Part shown: piece after piece, positions 1 through 12,684 of the stretch
How positions within the stretch are numbered: the first letter of the stretch is position 1
Layout of the letters: each line of letters opens with the position of its first letter
From: Mytilus edulis
Taxonomy: Eukaryota > Mollusca > Bivalvia > Mytilida > Mytilidae
Assembly: GCF_963676685.1 (NCBI RefSeq)
Contig: NC_092350.1
Coordinates: 2,903,486-2,967,485 of the forward strand
DNA length: 64,000 nucleotides
Direction of reading: 5' to 3'
Notes under the pieces: model-generated
Told to the model about the DNA's origin: nothing
The model's database searches: none
Seen by the model: only the letters and a program-made list of their open reading frames with translations
Program-made: the position numbers and the translations under genes

Positions 1-1500
1 ATAAGACGCAAACTAAATTACAAGAAATTGCAAGATAAATAAATGACGTATAAAAAATAATTCCGAACGACAATTGGTTAACACAAACAAAAGGGGTACA
101 ACGATATAAATGTATGCTACCCAAAAAACTCAACTTCACAATGGTCAACCAATCCGGGTTACTGTACTAAGGTGTAACAAAATGTGTTACAAAACTTTTT
201 CAAATAATACAGAAATTATGACTGTCGGTATAATTGTAATTGTTAAAGAAAAAAACATGTCAAACATGCAAATATTATTTAAAAAAATTAGTTTTAATCA
301 CTTAAAAGTCATGTGATGTTACATATATAGGACGGGTGTGTTCGATTCAAAAAATAATTAACAAAACCCCGTCATATAACATCCAACTTTGAAATTGCGT
401 CCAAATGTCAAATTTAGGTGTGCCACTTTGGGAATGGTCTTAAACGATTGGCAATTCATTTCTCAATTTTTGTAATTTTTCCCAGATTTTTCTATGTCCA
501 GCAAAAAAAAAGTAGCAGTTTATAAGAAGACCCCCTAAATGACGTAACAGCTTGACTTATGGTCGTTTTGAAAACGATTGTTGCAAGTTGCATTGTCAAC
601 AATTGTACAATATGAAAATTAAACAACGTGAATGCAAATATTTATAATTACTTTACGGAAAGTAACTTTTGTGACATCTTGACAACCGTATACAAAGTTC
701 ATTTCACTTTTCTACCTTCTAAACACAAGAGGTCGAATTCTTTTGTTCTATTTAAACCGCATATCGGACTGTATGCACAAGATTTCAACTGATTGTTATA
801 ATTATGACAAAAAAAGTATAGCAAAAATCATTTGAAAACAATTGCTCAGAGAAAAATAGGAAGTCCTTTCACCTCTTACGATTATTTTGTTATATCAAAG
901 TTTACATTGCCATTGATCATGTCAAATTATAGCGTATTGTATGCTGATTCCAAAAATGTAAGGTTTCCATACATTTTCAATTTCAATAAGGGAAATGTAT
1001 TAATACTTTTAGGTTTCAAAATGACCTCACGGTACAATATGATAATCAATGATAGTTTATTTGACACTAATAACAGAAATATTTGATTCAATATCATTTT
1101 ACATTAAAAAACAAATACTGAAAAATGGATGGATACTTTTGGTTTATAAATGGAAACTTCCGGTTTATAAATGGTCCCTTCTGGTTTTCTTAGATTATAT
1201 TGCTTGCAAGCTTATGTGCAAATTCCATTAGTTTTATCGTGCATACATTTAAAGTTGAAACATGTTAAAATGAGGAAACTAACAAAATGTCCTTGATATC
1301 CTTACACTAAAGTTATGCAAGTCCGTTTTCCTTTAATCGAGAAATATCTTATTTTTGTCCACAAACACAAAATCTTGTGATGTTTTATTTTTTGTTTCTC
1401 TATAAAATATGGAATAAAAGTGAGAGTTATTGTAATGTTATATGCTGATTCACCTATAAAATGTGCATTTATATTAAAAAAAATAACGATTATTAACACA
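1..1500. other. No gene seen
   Basis: AT-rich, only short open frames without recognisable motifs. About 1000-1210 resembles 30230-30400 (TTCCGGTTTATAAATGG-type words), so it is probably old repeat DNA. Confidence 0.5.
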
Positions 1501-1503
1501 AAC

Positions 1504-1740
1504 GTTCCTGGTTCGATTCCCGTTCCAGGATGATAATTTCAGGGACTGAAATTTTGTTTCTGCCTTGACACTATTTGCAAGTATGGTCTCGAGGAAACGA
1601 TGACAGTCCGTCGGATGAGGACGATAAATGGCTGACCCGTGTTAAGAGAGCAATATATCTTGCACGTAAAAGACACCCTGGTAGATTTCGAAAAAAAGAG
1701 CAGGCTAATGCCGCCAAAAGACAGCACCTACACCCACAAA
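1504..1740 (+). repeat. SINE-like fragment with tRNA-type B box
   Basis: CCTGGTTCGATTCCCGTTCCAGG contains a GGTTCGATTCC B box within a short stem, followed by a GTCCGTCGGATGAGGACG.. segment that I know from molluscan SINEs. No complete tRNA cloverleaf is present, so it is called a tRNA-derived SINE fragment, not a tRNA gene. Confidence 0.55.
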
Positions 1741-1884
1741 GTAAACAGTGATTAATGTTAGTTTCAATAACTTATTTCCCAATCCACTATAAATAAATAT
1801 GTTTAAACTAAAACGATGATTATTATCCAAGCCCATCCATTTTCCATCCATGTGGACCAAATAGAAAGGAATATGAATCCCTTC

Positions 1885-2050
1885 CAGAGCACCTGAGATC
1901 ACCCGCAGTGTTTTGTGGTATTCATGTTGATTAATGTTTCTATTTTGCGTCTTTTGAATTATTTTTTTTCTGTTGGTCTTTTTCTTTTTAGCCATGGTCA
2001 GTTTATTTTCGATCTATGAGTTTGAATGTCCCTCTGGTATCTTTCGCTTT
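1885..2050 (+). repeat. Dispersed mussel repeat (AGCACCTGAGATCACCC .. GCCATGG .. TCCCTCTGGTATCTTTCG)
   Basis: Contains the conserved blocks CAGAGCACCTGAGATCACCC, TTAGCCATGG and GTCCCTCTGGTATCTTTCG. Other copies lie at 26850-26965, 41660-41760, 48540-48655, 63560-64000, and on the minus strand at about 35255-35330. Confidence 0.7.
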
Positions 2051-2882
2051 TAAGAAACGTGAGTCTGGCTAGCGAGGGTATTGCAACTGTTCTGTTTCTG
2101 AGGTAGTAAAACTCTTTGTTAGAACCGGGCAGAGTGCGATATATAATGGTCTCAGAGTTTTCCTTATGTGAGTTGCCTGGTAGAAACAGTACTTGAATTC
2201 TGCTCACATATTAAATTTCAGTGGAAAAATATGAGTGGTTGCCGTAGTGAAATCTTTTTTTTTCTGAATTGTAGGTTTTTGAGAAATTAAAAAAAAATCG
2301 TACGTGTTTTTTTTAGAAAAAAGCAGATTTGTACAGCATAGCAAGCATTGTAGTTATCATTTGAAAACTGTTTTACCATATTAAATTAAAAAATATGCGT
2401 GGTACTCTCTTTTAATTTATCATCATTGCAACATAGTTCTTTTTTTTTCTTGGTGTTGTCAATTTGTTTTCAAGTTTGAATATCTCTTTGATATCTTTTC
2501 CTCTGATTTTCTTAGACACAGAAAAGGGGATTTGTATTGCAGGCTTAATTGTTTATATGTATATCCCAACTCGATCGCTAAGATTACGGCTGTAATCCAA
2601 AATTTGTTTTTATTTAAAATAAAAATCAGAAAACATATCATAATATGACAATCATGATTGTTGTTACTCTTGCTTTTTTTAATATTTATTTCAATTCTTA
2701 TGATGTTTGCACAATGTTTTATAAAGATTTATTTATGCATGAAGGTAGATTTATATACCAACTTGTTTATTCATATATAATATTACAGCTTTGTGTTATC
2801 ATTGACATTTGTATGAGTCAAAGTGTAATTAAAGGAATGAAAATCATAAATGGAATGTTTATGCTATATCTAAGCTATTTAA

Positions 2883-4150
2883 ATGACTAAGGATTCATTA
2901 AAATTTTTCTCATACAACTGTCAAGGTTTAAATTCTAGAGTGAAACGGAGAGATGTGTTCGAATACTTGAAATCAAAGCTCTGTCATATTTACTGTCTGC
3001 AAGACACACACTTTACTGAAAAAGATGAATCATTTATTAGAAACCAATGGGGAGGAGAATGCATTTTTAATTCTTTTGCTTCAAATCAAAGACGAGTTGC
3101 CATTTTATTTGCAAATAATCTTGAATATAAAATAAATAAGATAAAGAAAGATGATAATGGAAATGTTCTTGGTGTAGATATTACAATTGAAGGTAAAATT
3201 ATAACACTTGTTAACTTATATGGACCAAATAATGACTCACCATCTTTTTATAATAAAGTCAATGAAATAATAGAAAACTTTAATTACCAACAAGTTATTC
3301 TGACAGGAGATTTTAACTTAGTTCAAAATCAGGCATTAGATACATATAACTATCTAAATATAAATAATCCAAGAGCAAGAGACAAAATCTTTGAAATTAT
3401 TGAAACTTATGATCTAATTGATCCCTTTCGAGAATACTAGCCAGACAAGAAACGATTTACATGGAGAAAAGTTAATCCTCTGAAGCAAGCTAGGCTTGAT
3501 TTTTTTCTTATATCTCGGAGTTTCTATCAAAATGTAAAAGAAGTAGAAATTCAAAACAGCTATAGAGCTATAGATCTGATCATTCACCAATAGTTCTACA
3601 TTTTAAAATAAGTGATTTCAATATTGGGAAGGGTTTGTGGAAATTTAATAATAGTTTATTATATGATATAGAATATGTTAAATCTGTTAAAGAAAAAATA
3701 AAACAAGTAAAAGATCAATATGCAACTTGAGTATACAATAGAGACTCACTAGACCAGATTGATTGCTTAGATATTCAATTTACAATAAATTATCAGCTGT
3801 TCTTAGAAACATTAATGACAGAAATTAGGGGTAAAACAATTTCCTTTGCATCATATAAAAAGAAAGAATAAAAGAAATTGGAAAATGCTTTAGTAAATGA
3901 AATTCAAAAATTAGAAGAAAATATACAAACCACAGAAGCTCTTGAAGATCTCAATCAAAAGAAATCTTAATTACAAATTTTAAGACAAGAAAAATGCGTG
4001 GTCATTATGTTCGCTCAAAAATGCAATGGGTAGAAGAAGGAGAAAGATCCTCAAAATATGTTCTCAACTTAGAAACTAAGAACTTTGTTAATAAAACAAT
4101 TCCAAGACTAGTCAATAATGAAGGCTGTTTAATAAACAAACAAGAATTAT
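2883..4150 (+). pseudogene. LINE (L1/Tx1-like) endonuclease region, broken
   Basis: From 2883 an open frame reads SYNCQGLNSR.., LQDTHF, VNLYGPN and TGDFNLV, the ordered motifs of an apurinic-type endonuclease of non-LTR retrotransposons. A stop at 3438 follows REY, after which RFTWR, RLDFF and DHSPI (the last in another frame) complete the domain. Further stops and shifts occur up to 4150, where MQWVEEGERSSKY and NKQELYNSS link endonuclease and reverse transcriptase. The NNPRARDK block resembles Tx1/L1 elements in aquatic animals. The element is dead. No ORF1 was found upstream. Confidence 0.8.
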
Positions 4151-4335
4151 ATAATAGTTCTTGAAAAACTGGTCATTATCGTGATATATGGACTGCCCAC
4201 AGGACAGTGGTATTGACTAAGATAGTGATAATGACTGAGCCGAAGGCGAGGTCATTATCGCTGTCGCAGTCAATACCACTGTCCTACGGGCTGTCCATAT
4301 ATCACGATAATGACCAGTTTTTCTAGAACTATTAT
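4151..4335. repeat. Long hairpin: 68-nt inverted repeat at the LINE/Crypton junction
   Basis: Arms 4151-4218 and 4268-4335 match at 64 of 68 positions by my reading, around a 49-nt loop that itself holds a small inverted pair (GATAATGAC/GTCATTATC). The outer end of the left arm (ATAATAGTTCT) is LINE sequence. GTCCATAT..AATGACC.GTTTT also appears near the other end of the inserted segment at 6632-6665. Confidence 0.8.
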
Positions 4336-4626
4336 GTTTATTTCATTGAGAAACCATGTTTTTAAAAGAATTCATAAATTCAAAGTAACCTCATGTGTAT
4401 GTATTTATATAAGAAAGAGTGAAGATCGGTCATAGTTTTAAATGACTATAAGTCACTGCCATTCATTTGAGTGCAATTTTCAGTATATGAAATACAAAAT
4501 AAAATTTTCTATAACTTTATAAGTAACAAAAACATTATATGGTTAACAATTCAACAACAACTGCAATATAAAATGAAAACAGGAAAATGTTCAACTGGAA
4601 TAAATCCACATAGTACATGTATAAAT

Positions 4627-6541
4627 TCAGTCTTTTGAAACATAGAAATTAAAGACTCCTCCAGACACATTTTGAATATTAATGCTATGATCATTTCTGT
4701 TGCTCATGGACTCTTTTTTTGAGTAATTGTTTTGCACATTGTTTTGAGACGAACTAATTTCTTTTAGTACTTGATCAAAGTCTGCAGACTCACTGATAAA
4801 ACTGTCATTGAGAAAATCAATATCATCAAGTTGCATACATGTACTAGATGCATTAGTGTTTTGAACACTGTGTGGTACTGCTGCAACAGTTGTTGATGCT
4901 CTAATGGCAACAGCATTTCCTGTCGAATGATTAATGTTATTGACACTGCTGATTGCATTATTCTCCGTAGACGGTACATGTATCTCTGCTGTAGTACTGT
5001 ATAATGATGACGCAAGAGCTTTTGACATCTTTTTCTTTTGTGGAAGTGAAGAGTCCCTGGAATAACTTTCAATACTTTGTAGTGACTTGTGCTTAGATAC
5101 AGTTTTAATTTTTCTGTCCTCAAAACCACTTTCACTCAGAGTTGTTATAGATGTTGATCGGATGGAGTGATTGGTATATACTTTTGATAAACCAGCACAA
5201 TTTGAGATTTTTGCCATTAATGCACCTAAAGTGTTTTTTCCAAGTGGTTTGTTCTCAAACCATGTCTCATCTGCTGTATGGTAATTTGGTCGCGGACGCT
5301 GAAAAAGTACATCACATTTATGGTTCAATTTCCCTAAATAATAAGTGTAAGAAGCAACTGGACACAAGTTGCTATCTTTTTCTTCATAAATTACGCCACC
5401 CGACGAATCCTCTACATCAGTGCGATGATTTTTTGTCAATTCTGATCCATTTTTTTAATGTATTTTTGACCCAATCCATCACTATCAACAACATAGGAAG
5501 TTTTGGAAAGTTCTCTCAGTCCTTCCCTTCCTCTACGGCAGCAAAACATCATTAGATCAAACCAAACCTTTCTGATAAGGACTACTGGATCTGTTTTCCA
5601 AGTTTTGAAATAGGCAGATATCTTTGCCATATCTTCATCATGAATCACAGGTTTGTGTGTTACATCACCAAGTCCACTTTTTTTTAAGTCTATACAAACA
5701 GCCTCAAACATAGCCTTACTACGGTTAAAATTTTCACCACTGATAATATTGATCTCCCGTCTTCGTGGTGGTTCAGTGTAGTACCTGAAAAATAAATGAC
5801 ACATATAAATACACATACAATTCACTACATTTTGACATTTATCATGATTATAGTATGTGTAAAAAGTACATGAATTAAAACTAGTTATTCAAATTCAGTT
5901 GCAGTGTACACCCACAAGAATCAGGGACTTTAAAGCTGACTATGGGGTATGGGATTTGCTCATTGTTGTCAATTTTTGTGTAATTTTGTGGAGAGTTGTT
6001 TCATTGGCAATCATACTACATCTTCTTGTTTATATATCTAACCAGAAAATTAAAAGAACGTGCCTGGAGAACATGTTAACAAATTGATTCGGGTTTGGAA
6101 TGCATTGATATTTAAAATTATCAACACACAAAGTAACATAATTATCTATAAAAAAAATGCACTAGCACAAATATAAATAAAGTTCCAGACTGGCAAACAG
6201 TAAACATTCATAATGCAACTCGAGTGTAACTACCTTTGAATGCCGGCTCGTATTGACCTCAAGCTTTGGACAGCATACTTTTCTCCATTCTTGTTTCTTA
6301 GTGATGGATAGAACTTTTCAAGTAGTTGATCAAGAGCATTGTCGGGAAGCAGGTCAATGGCCACGATCGTCTGATAGTTCGCCGCTGCCATGCAATAGTC
6401 GTGAAAAGTCTTGACTGCATATTTTGTTGCTGCTTTGGTGCTCTCGGCATTCTTGTTGCTGAGAAGTTTATCTCTGTCAGCTTCAGAAAGTATTGCAAAA
6501 CGTTCATTATAGTTGTCTGCAGTAGCAGACGATTCTTCCAT
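4627..6541 (-). pseudogene. Crypton-type tyrosine recombinase gene, 2 exons, frameshifted
   Basis: Exon 1 (6541-6234) starts MEESSATADN and encodes the N-terminal helical domain (STKAATKYAVKTF, RNKNGEKYAVQSL). It ends ATTCAAAG|GTAGTT in phase 2. Exon 2 starts at 5784 after TTTTTCAG with YYTEPPRRRE. RRGREGL holds the first catalytic arginine, NHSIRSTS the HxxR box, and HKSLQSIESYSR the nucleophile tyrosine region, all as in DUF3504/Crypton recombinases. A frameshift near 5440 (KKMDQN stop, resuming TKNHRTD) breaks the gene. The tail to 4627 is Ser/Asn-rich and low in conservation. It sits inside the LINE, in opposite orientation. The intron (5785-6233) carries a separate mussel repeat. Confidence 0.8.
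5895..6045 (+). repeat. Dispersed mussel repeat inside the Crypton intron
   Basis: AAGCTGACTATGGGGTATGG, TTGCTCATTGTTG and GGAGAGTTGTTTCATTGGCA match the repeat also found at 22795-23040. Confidence 0.6.
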
Positions 6542-6809
6542 CTTCCCAACTGTCAAATGTAAACAAGTCTGAATCGCGATTGCGTTTTATTACGTTACGT
6601 CACTCAAATAGACAAACCACGCCCCACCGGTCCATATCATGTAAAAGTTATTGTTAATGACCGGTTTTCCGGTCCGTTTAAAACTTTTGTTCTGTTAGTG
6701 ACCGCTGGAATTAATTACCGAAGATTAATGAATGTCATGTGGCCTCTTTTTATCCAATAAGAGAAGCTTATTTTTAACCGATATGAAATAACATATTTTA
6801 TTGGAAGCA

Positions 6810-8194
6810 AAAAACTTCTATAAAAATTTATATTCAAAGAAAGATACAATAAATAGTGTTGATCTCAATAAGGAAATTCCATTTTAGACGTTCCCAAGTT
6901 AACAAATGAAATAAGGGATACCCTTGAAGGAAAAATCTCCTATTCAGAATTAACAGCTGCTATTAAAATAATGAAAAGTAACAAAAGCCCAGGATCTGAT
7001 GGATACACCAGTGAGTTTTTTAAATTCTTTTGGATAGATTTAGGTAAATTTGTTCTTAGATCAATCAACTATGGGTATAATATGGGTGAAATGTCAGTAT
7101 CCCCAAAAAGAGGGATAATTACTTGTATACCAAAGGGAGATAACCCAAGACAATATATGAAAAACTGGCGACCAATAAGTCTTTTAAACACAATATATAA
7201 ACTCGGGTCTAGCTGTATAGCAGAGCGTTTGAAGTCTATTTTATCACTTCTAATAAATAATGATCGAACAGGGTTCATTCCTGGAAGATATATTGGTGAA
7301 AATACTAGACTAATTAATGATATTTTATTGTATACAGAAGAACATATTGTATACAGAAGAACATGATATACCTGGTATTCTCCTCCTTATTGATTTCGAA
7401 AAGGCATTTGATTCAATTTCTTGGAGTTTTATTGAAAGTGTTTTAGACTTTTTTAATTTTGAACCTTCTATTAAACATTGGATCACTACTTTTTATACCA
7501 AAATTCAATCTGCAGTAACTCACAATTGCCATCTCTCAGATTTTTTTGAGATTCAGAGGGGCTGCCGACAAGGGGATACCCAATCACCTTATATATTTTT
7601 ACTATGTGCAGAAATACTTGGTATACTTATACGAAATAATGACAAAGTTAAAGGAATCACTATAGATGACTCAGAGTATCTCATCTCACAATATGCAGAT
7701 GATACCTCTCTTATACTTGATGGATCACATGAATCTTTGGATGCATCTCTTCGTACTCTAGATAAATATGCAGATTTATCAGGTCTTAATATAAACTTAG
7801 ACAAGACCAAGGTTGTTTGGATTGGGAAGAAAAAGTTTAGCCAAGAAACTATGTGTGTTAAGTGGGGATTGGAATGGGGTTCCAGCAGATTTACACTTCT
7901 TGGGATAAATTTCTCAGTGGATATTAGTGAAATTGAAAATTTAAACTATAACCCCAGGTTGAAAGAAATTGAAAACATTATAAAAACTTGGACTTATCAA
8001 ATACTCTCACCAATTGGAAAAATAACCATCTATTCCTGTCCATACCTAGTCCAAATAGCACAAAGCTTAAACATTTTACTGAAAAAATATTTTCCTTTAT
8101 TTGGGATAACAAACCAGATAAAGTCAATAGAAACACCTTATCCAAACCGCACTGTTTAGGAGGACTAAAATTATTAATATTGAAAACTAAATAA
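6810..8194 (+). pseudogene. LINE reverse transcriptase region, frameshifted
   Basis: Resumes at 6808 after the Crypton insertion with KNFYKNLYSKKD. Then come NKSPGSDGYTSEF, WRPISLLN, GFIPGRYIGEN, LLIDFEKAFDSISW, QRGCRQGD and the catalytic QYADDTSLIL, in the order expected for a LINE reverse transcriptase. A direct 19-bp duplication at 7327-7364 (ATTGTATACAGAAGAACAT twice) shifts the frame between GENTRL and LLLIDFEKAF. A stop also sits in 6810-6900 (EIPF then TAG). Confidence 0.85.
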
Positions 8195-8274
8195 AAGGTC
8201 TTAAATTAACCAGGATAAGAAGAATAAATAGAAATAATTCAAAACTAGTAAAACTATTCCTTTTTTCAGAAAAT

Positions 8275-9108
8275 TTGATTTTTTTGGAAATGCAATTTCT
8301 TGGTCCTTATAAAAAGTTAAATAATCCATTTTGGAAAGAAGTATTTGATGCTTGGCAAGATCTTCAAAATGTACAAAATAACTCTCAAATTAAAACATGC
8401 CCTTTATGGAAGAATGATGGAATAAAGATTGGTAACCATTCAGTATTATATAAAGATTGGACAAAAAAAGGGGTTTGGCTGATCAATGACTTGTTACAGG
8501 AAGATGGAAACTTTATGACTGTTGATCACTTTAATAATGTGTACAATATTAAAACTAATTTACTCACATATCAAGGCCTAATTTTGTCAATAATAAAGTA
8601 TTTAAAAGAATATCAAATATGTCCAAATGACTTAAAAAGAAAAAACGGTTCAGTTTTGCCCTCAGTGTTAAAGGTTTTTTTTAAATCCCAGAAAGGTTCA
8701 AAAGATATGTATAATATTTTGAATGGTAAAAAGTCAAATCCTAAACAAAAATGTGAACAAAAATGGTCATTAATTCTCAATGCGAACTTCAATTGGAAAA
8801 ATATCCATGTATTGCCCTTTTATATTACAAAACATTCAAAATTGCAGTGGTTTTAATACAGAATAAAACATCGATTTTTGGGCACCAATGAACTTTTCCT
8901 TAAGATAAAAATTAAAGATACAAATATTTGTAGTTTTGGGTGCGGAGGGGTTGAAACAATAGAACATATATTCTGGACATGTCCATATATATCTAAATTA
9001 TGGGAAGACCTTAACTCCTGGATATTTGAGAAGACAGAAATAGAACTAACTTTAAATATTGATTTGGTTTTATTTGGTATTTGGCCCGAGAACACAGTTA
9101 TTTCGTAG
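8275..9108 (+). pseudogene. LINE C-terminal region with zinc knuckle
   Basis: Frames 8275-8856 and 8878-9108 are one region split by a stop near 8854 (KLQWF then TAA, then YRIKHRFLGTNE). CSFGCGGVETIEHIFWTC fits the C-x3-C..H-x4-C knuckle found after the reverse transcriptase of many LINEs. Confidence 0.75.
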
Positions 9109-9549
9109 TGCATTTCTTTTCGACAATAAATGCAAATTAAAAAAATCGCACCTGCTCTTTCTTAAAAAGATTTTTACAGTGTAATGTACTACCAGTGAGA
9201 CAAATAATATCAAATTTATAGAAACTTCTACCAGCTCTAACTCAAAATATTCTGTGTTAAGGGGGTGTAAAATTCAGTTTGACAGCTTCAGACGTGATAA
9301 AATTTGACCTTTTTACACTGGATCAAATCACTACTAAACATAAAGATTCAGCATCCAAATTTTTTTAACATGTAATTACATCCCCCTACTTAATATTTCA
9401 TGCATTTCATATCAAGAAATAAATTGGGAAAGTGTATCCAATAAAACATGCAAGTTATACACTGTTTACACTGGGGACTATATTCGTAGACAACGAAAAC
9501 CAAACCAAAGGACGATAACTGTGTCCTTGGACCATTTTAACAAAAACCG

Positions 9550-9755
9550 ATAAAAATGATATAAGAAACATAATACTTCTGTTAACAAAATTCTACATTT
9601 ATAGAAGCAAATTAGCTATGGAACAAACCAATATAATAGCACTTAAAAATTATTTAAAGGAAAACTTATTAATGGAAAAAAATATATTCTATAAAAATAA
9701 ATCACTCAGTAGGGCAGAAAACTGCTGGAACCCCTGGACTCCTTTATTATCATAA
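9550..9755 (+). pseudogene. Last part of the LINE ORF after a ~430-bp insertion
   Basis: NDIRNIILLLTKFYIYRSK.. and IALKNYLKENLLMEKNI, ending at TAA (9753-9755), look like the usual C-terminal end of L1-type ORF2. The frame is separated from the 9108 end by about 430 bp of unrelated non-coding DNA (9109-9545), which I cannot assign to a known element. Confidence 0.6.
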
Positions 9756-9981
9756 AAACAAAAAAACAAAAACCAAATAGACTCCACATATAATGTATAT
9801 ATTTAATATCCAAACAACCTCTATCTTAAAATAATTATCCGCAATGTATCAAACTAAAACAGCTGTGTCTATTAAATATATTATATATCTTCTTTTAAGT
9901 GTATATGACTAGTATGCATACAAATGTGTGTAACTTATTATGTTCATGTGCAAATAAGAAAAAGAGAAATTTAATACAAAA

Positions 9982-10047
<66 letters not shown>

Positions 10048-12230
10048 CCTGTGCATTTGTTATACAGATAATTATGTTTGAAAATCTTAATAGTAAACTT
10101 CTTTCTTTTTGAACTACTGACATGGTATATTTTTTTATTTTTTTCCAAATATTGAAAATTGAATGTATAATACTAACAAATACTAACAACTGTATAAATA
10201 TGATATTTACTAATGTTAACCAGGCCGGGATAAGGTATCGGTACTTGATGTTTTAAACCAACAAATGTACAGATTTCAATAATATATGATAAATTTAAAA
10301 AAAAAAAAAAGATTACGGCTGTAGCGATGATTTGAGTGTAACCGTATTGCTTGTATTATCGAGACAAGGATTCCGTGCGCCGACTTATTTCAAATAGGAT
10401 AGCACATCCTAATTTTTACGGTGATGTTGTTTAACGAGCCAAAAAATTAAGATGCGACCCAAGTAAAATTGTCGGTCTTTTACATCTACTTATTCTCAAA
10501 AATTATCAATTCATCTCTGTAATTATATCATTTAATATTGTTTTTATCAACACAAATTAAATTACTAGTATGATGTTGTTATCAGTAAATTTAGATATTA
10601 AAGTAATTGATTGATGCTTACTTTTTATATTCGAATGACAAATTGTTTTTCGCATAATCAGGAAAAGTAACTATTGATACAAAAACACAAGTTCGACCTT
10701 GCTCCCGAAAAACAAGAATTGTACGACGTTGGTTAAATATTTTGCCTTGAAATAGGCCGTGCACTTATGGACTCCGTAAATAATTGCTGCAAATCGTTTG
10801 TATGTGTCAGACCACCAATTTCGCCCTCCAATTTAGAGCGTATGTAAAAGTAGCCCTGCACCGACAAAAAATAGCTCTTTTGATGTCCTTGTTTACTTAA
10901 ACTAACCATAAAATTTGCAGAAATGAAACTTTTAATGAAAGAGAAATATATTTAGATTATTTTGAGACAAAATTTACTTGTCTATGAGTATGCATGAAAG
11001 AGTGAGGATTGATGCACTCCATAATTATATAAGATTTCAAAAAAAACAGGGGTTATTTTTGGAGTAACTCTTTTTAAGGGTCAGTTTTTTATTTGGAGTG
11101 CTTTAAAGATATGTTAACAATTAACATGCAGAAAGCTGATACATGTACAATGCAGGATAAACCTTGTTTCTATGAAGTTAAACTAAAGGTGAAATATTTA
11201 GAAAGCTGTGAAAATTGCAAAATTTGGTTGAACAGATATGGATATCTAATTGGTGGTCTGCCACCTTTAAACGTGTAGAAACTGTGGTACTCCGGATCCA
11301 ATTTCTGAACGGACATGGCTGTGTATTCATACATACATAACAAACACGGCTTACTATAAGACCGTAGAAAGCCAAGGATGTCTATGTTTTGCGAGAGCCT
11401 GCGGTGCAAAATAACGTTATTGAATTTTAAGTATTTCCGGAAATAAGGATGTAGGGATTTAAAATAAGAATAAATATACAATTGTGAACTGCATTGTGCT
11501 ATCTAATTATATAGATATACATATAGTAAAGGCAAGTACCACTAAAGTGGATATTCTTTAATTGTTCTGATAAGAAAAGGTCAACTCTGAATTTCTGAGA
11601 ACCATTTATTTTCTCTTCCCAAACAATAAGGACGTAACATTAAGAGGAGATGGACAAAACATGAAATTAAAATCAGTTCAAGGACAATTAGGGTGAGTTT
11701 CACTGACTCGAGTTTCAAGTTTTTCGAGTTTTTATTAAATCTGGAAAATCAATGCAAATATAATGATGTCTTCCCCCAAATTAACATGACATTACACCAG
11801 ATAAATATATATTATGTATGACAAAATATCAAATCAAGGTTAAATGAATAAAATCAAAAAGATTCAAAGCATAATTGTATGTAATGGCATATATTTTTTG
11901 TCTGTATCAGAAACTAATCAAGACCAAATACTAGAATCTGAATAGAAATAATTGTACAGCATAAGTTTATACAAGACTTCAGGCTCGGTTATATATCAGT
12001 CTGTAAAATTTAAGAATCTATTCAAATTTTTTTAGCTATTATTCATGTATTTCTTTGTCTAATATGTTCTCCTATTTATTTGTATTGAAGTCCTGTAATA
12101 TTATGTTGTCATTTTAATGTTATATTTAACATTGCCATTAAAGTGCGAGGTTTGGCATGCCACAAAACCAGGATCAACCCACCATTTTTTTTCTTAAAAG
12201 ACATCAGGAATACGGTCATTGTTATATTAT
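9756..12230. other. No gene seen
   Basis: Apart from the TA microsatellite, only short frames. The 61-codon frame at 11093 and its antisense frames show no motif or splice context. Confidence 0.45.
9986..10047. repeat. (TA)n microsatellite
   Basis: About 31 uninterrupted TA dinucleotides. Both strands show spurious YIYI open frames here. Confidence 0.95.
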
Positions 12231-12234
12231 GGTT

Positions 12235-12570
12235 CATTTCTGTGTGTGTTACATTTTAACGTTGTAGTTCCGTTGTGTCGTTTATTGTCTCCTATATTTG
12301 AGTGTGCATTCACATTACTATAAGACGTGTCACGGTACTTTTCTATCCCAAATTCATGTTTTTAGTTTTGATGTTATATTTGTTATTCTCATCGGATTTT
12401 GTCTAATGCTTTGTCCGTTTCTGTGTGTGTTACATTTTGATGTTGTGTCGTTGTTCTCCTCTTACATTTAATGCGTTTCCCTCAGTTTTAGTTTTTTACC
12501 CCAATTTTGATTTTTGTCCATAGATTTACGAGTTTTGAACAGCGGTATACTACTGTTGCCTTTATTCTAA
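12235..12570 (+). repeat. Dispersed mussel repeat ending TTTTGAACAGCGGTATACTAC
   Basis: Blocks such as TCTGTGTGTGTTACATTTT, TTAATGCGTTTCCCTC and GAACAGCGGTATACTACTG are shared with 62250-62430, and shorter forms with 42770-42865 and 49675-49775. Confidence 0.65.
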
Positions 12571-12684
12571 ACTTTCTCAAAAGTTTAAGCTTTTCTAAAA
12601 AAAACTTTACTATACTTTTAGATTTCTGTATTTCAAAGTGACTTAAATATGTATCGAAGGCCTCGTGGTGGTATATAAACACTT

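Noticed and set aside
1504..1530. tRNA-like B box (GGTTCGATTCC) suggesting a tRNA gene
   Set aside because: No acceptor, D or anticodon arms fit around it, and the downstream sequence matches a molluscan SINE body.
9899..10189. Open frames rich in YIYIYI on both strands
   Set aside because: Translation of the TA microsatellite.
11093..11481. Overlapping frames on both strands near 11.2 kb
   Set aside because: Mutual shadows with no recognisable domain and no splice context.
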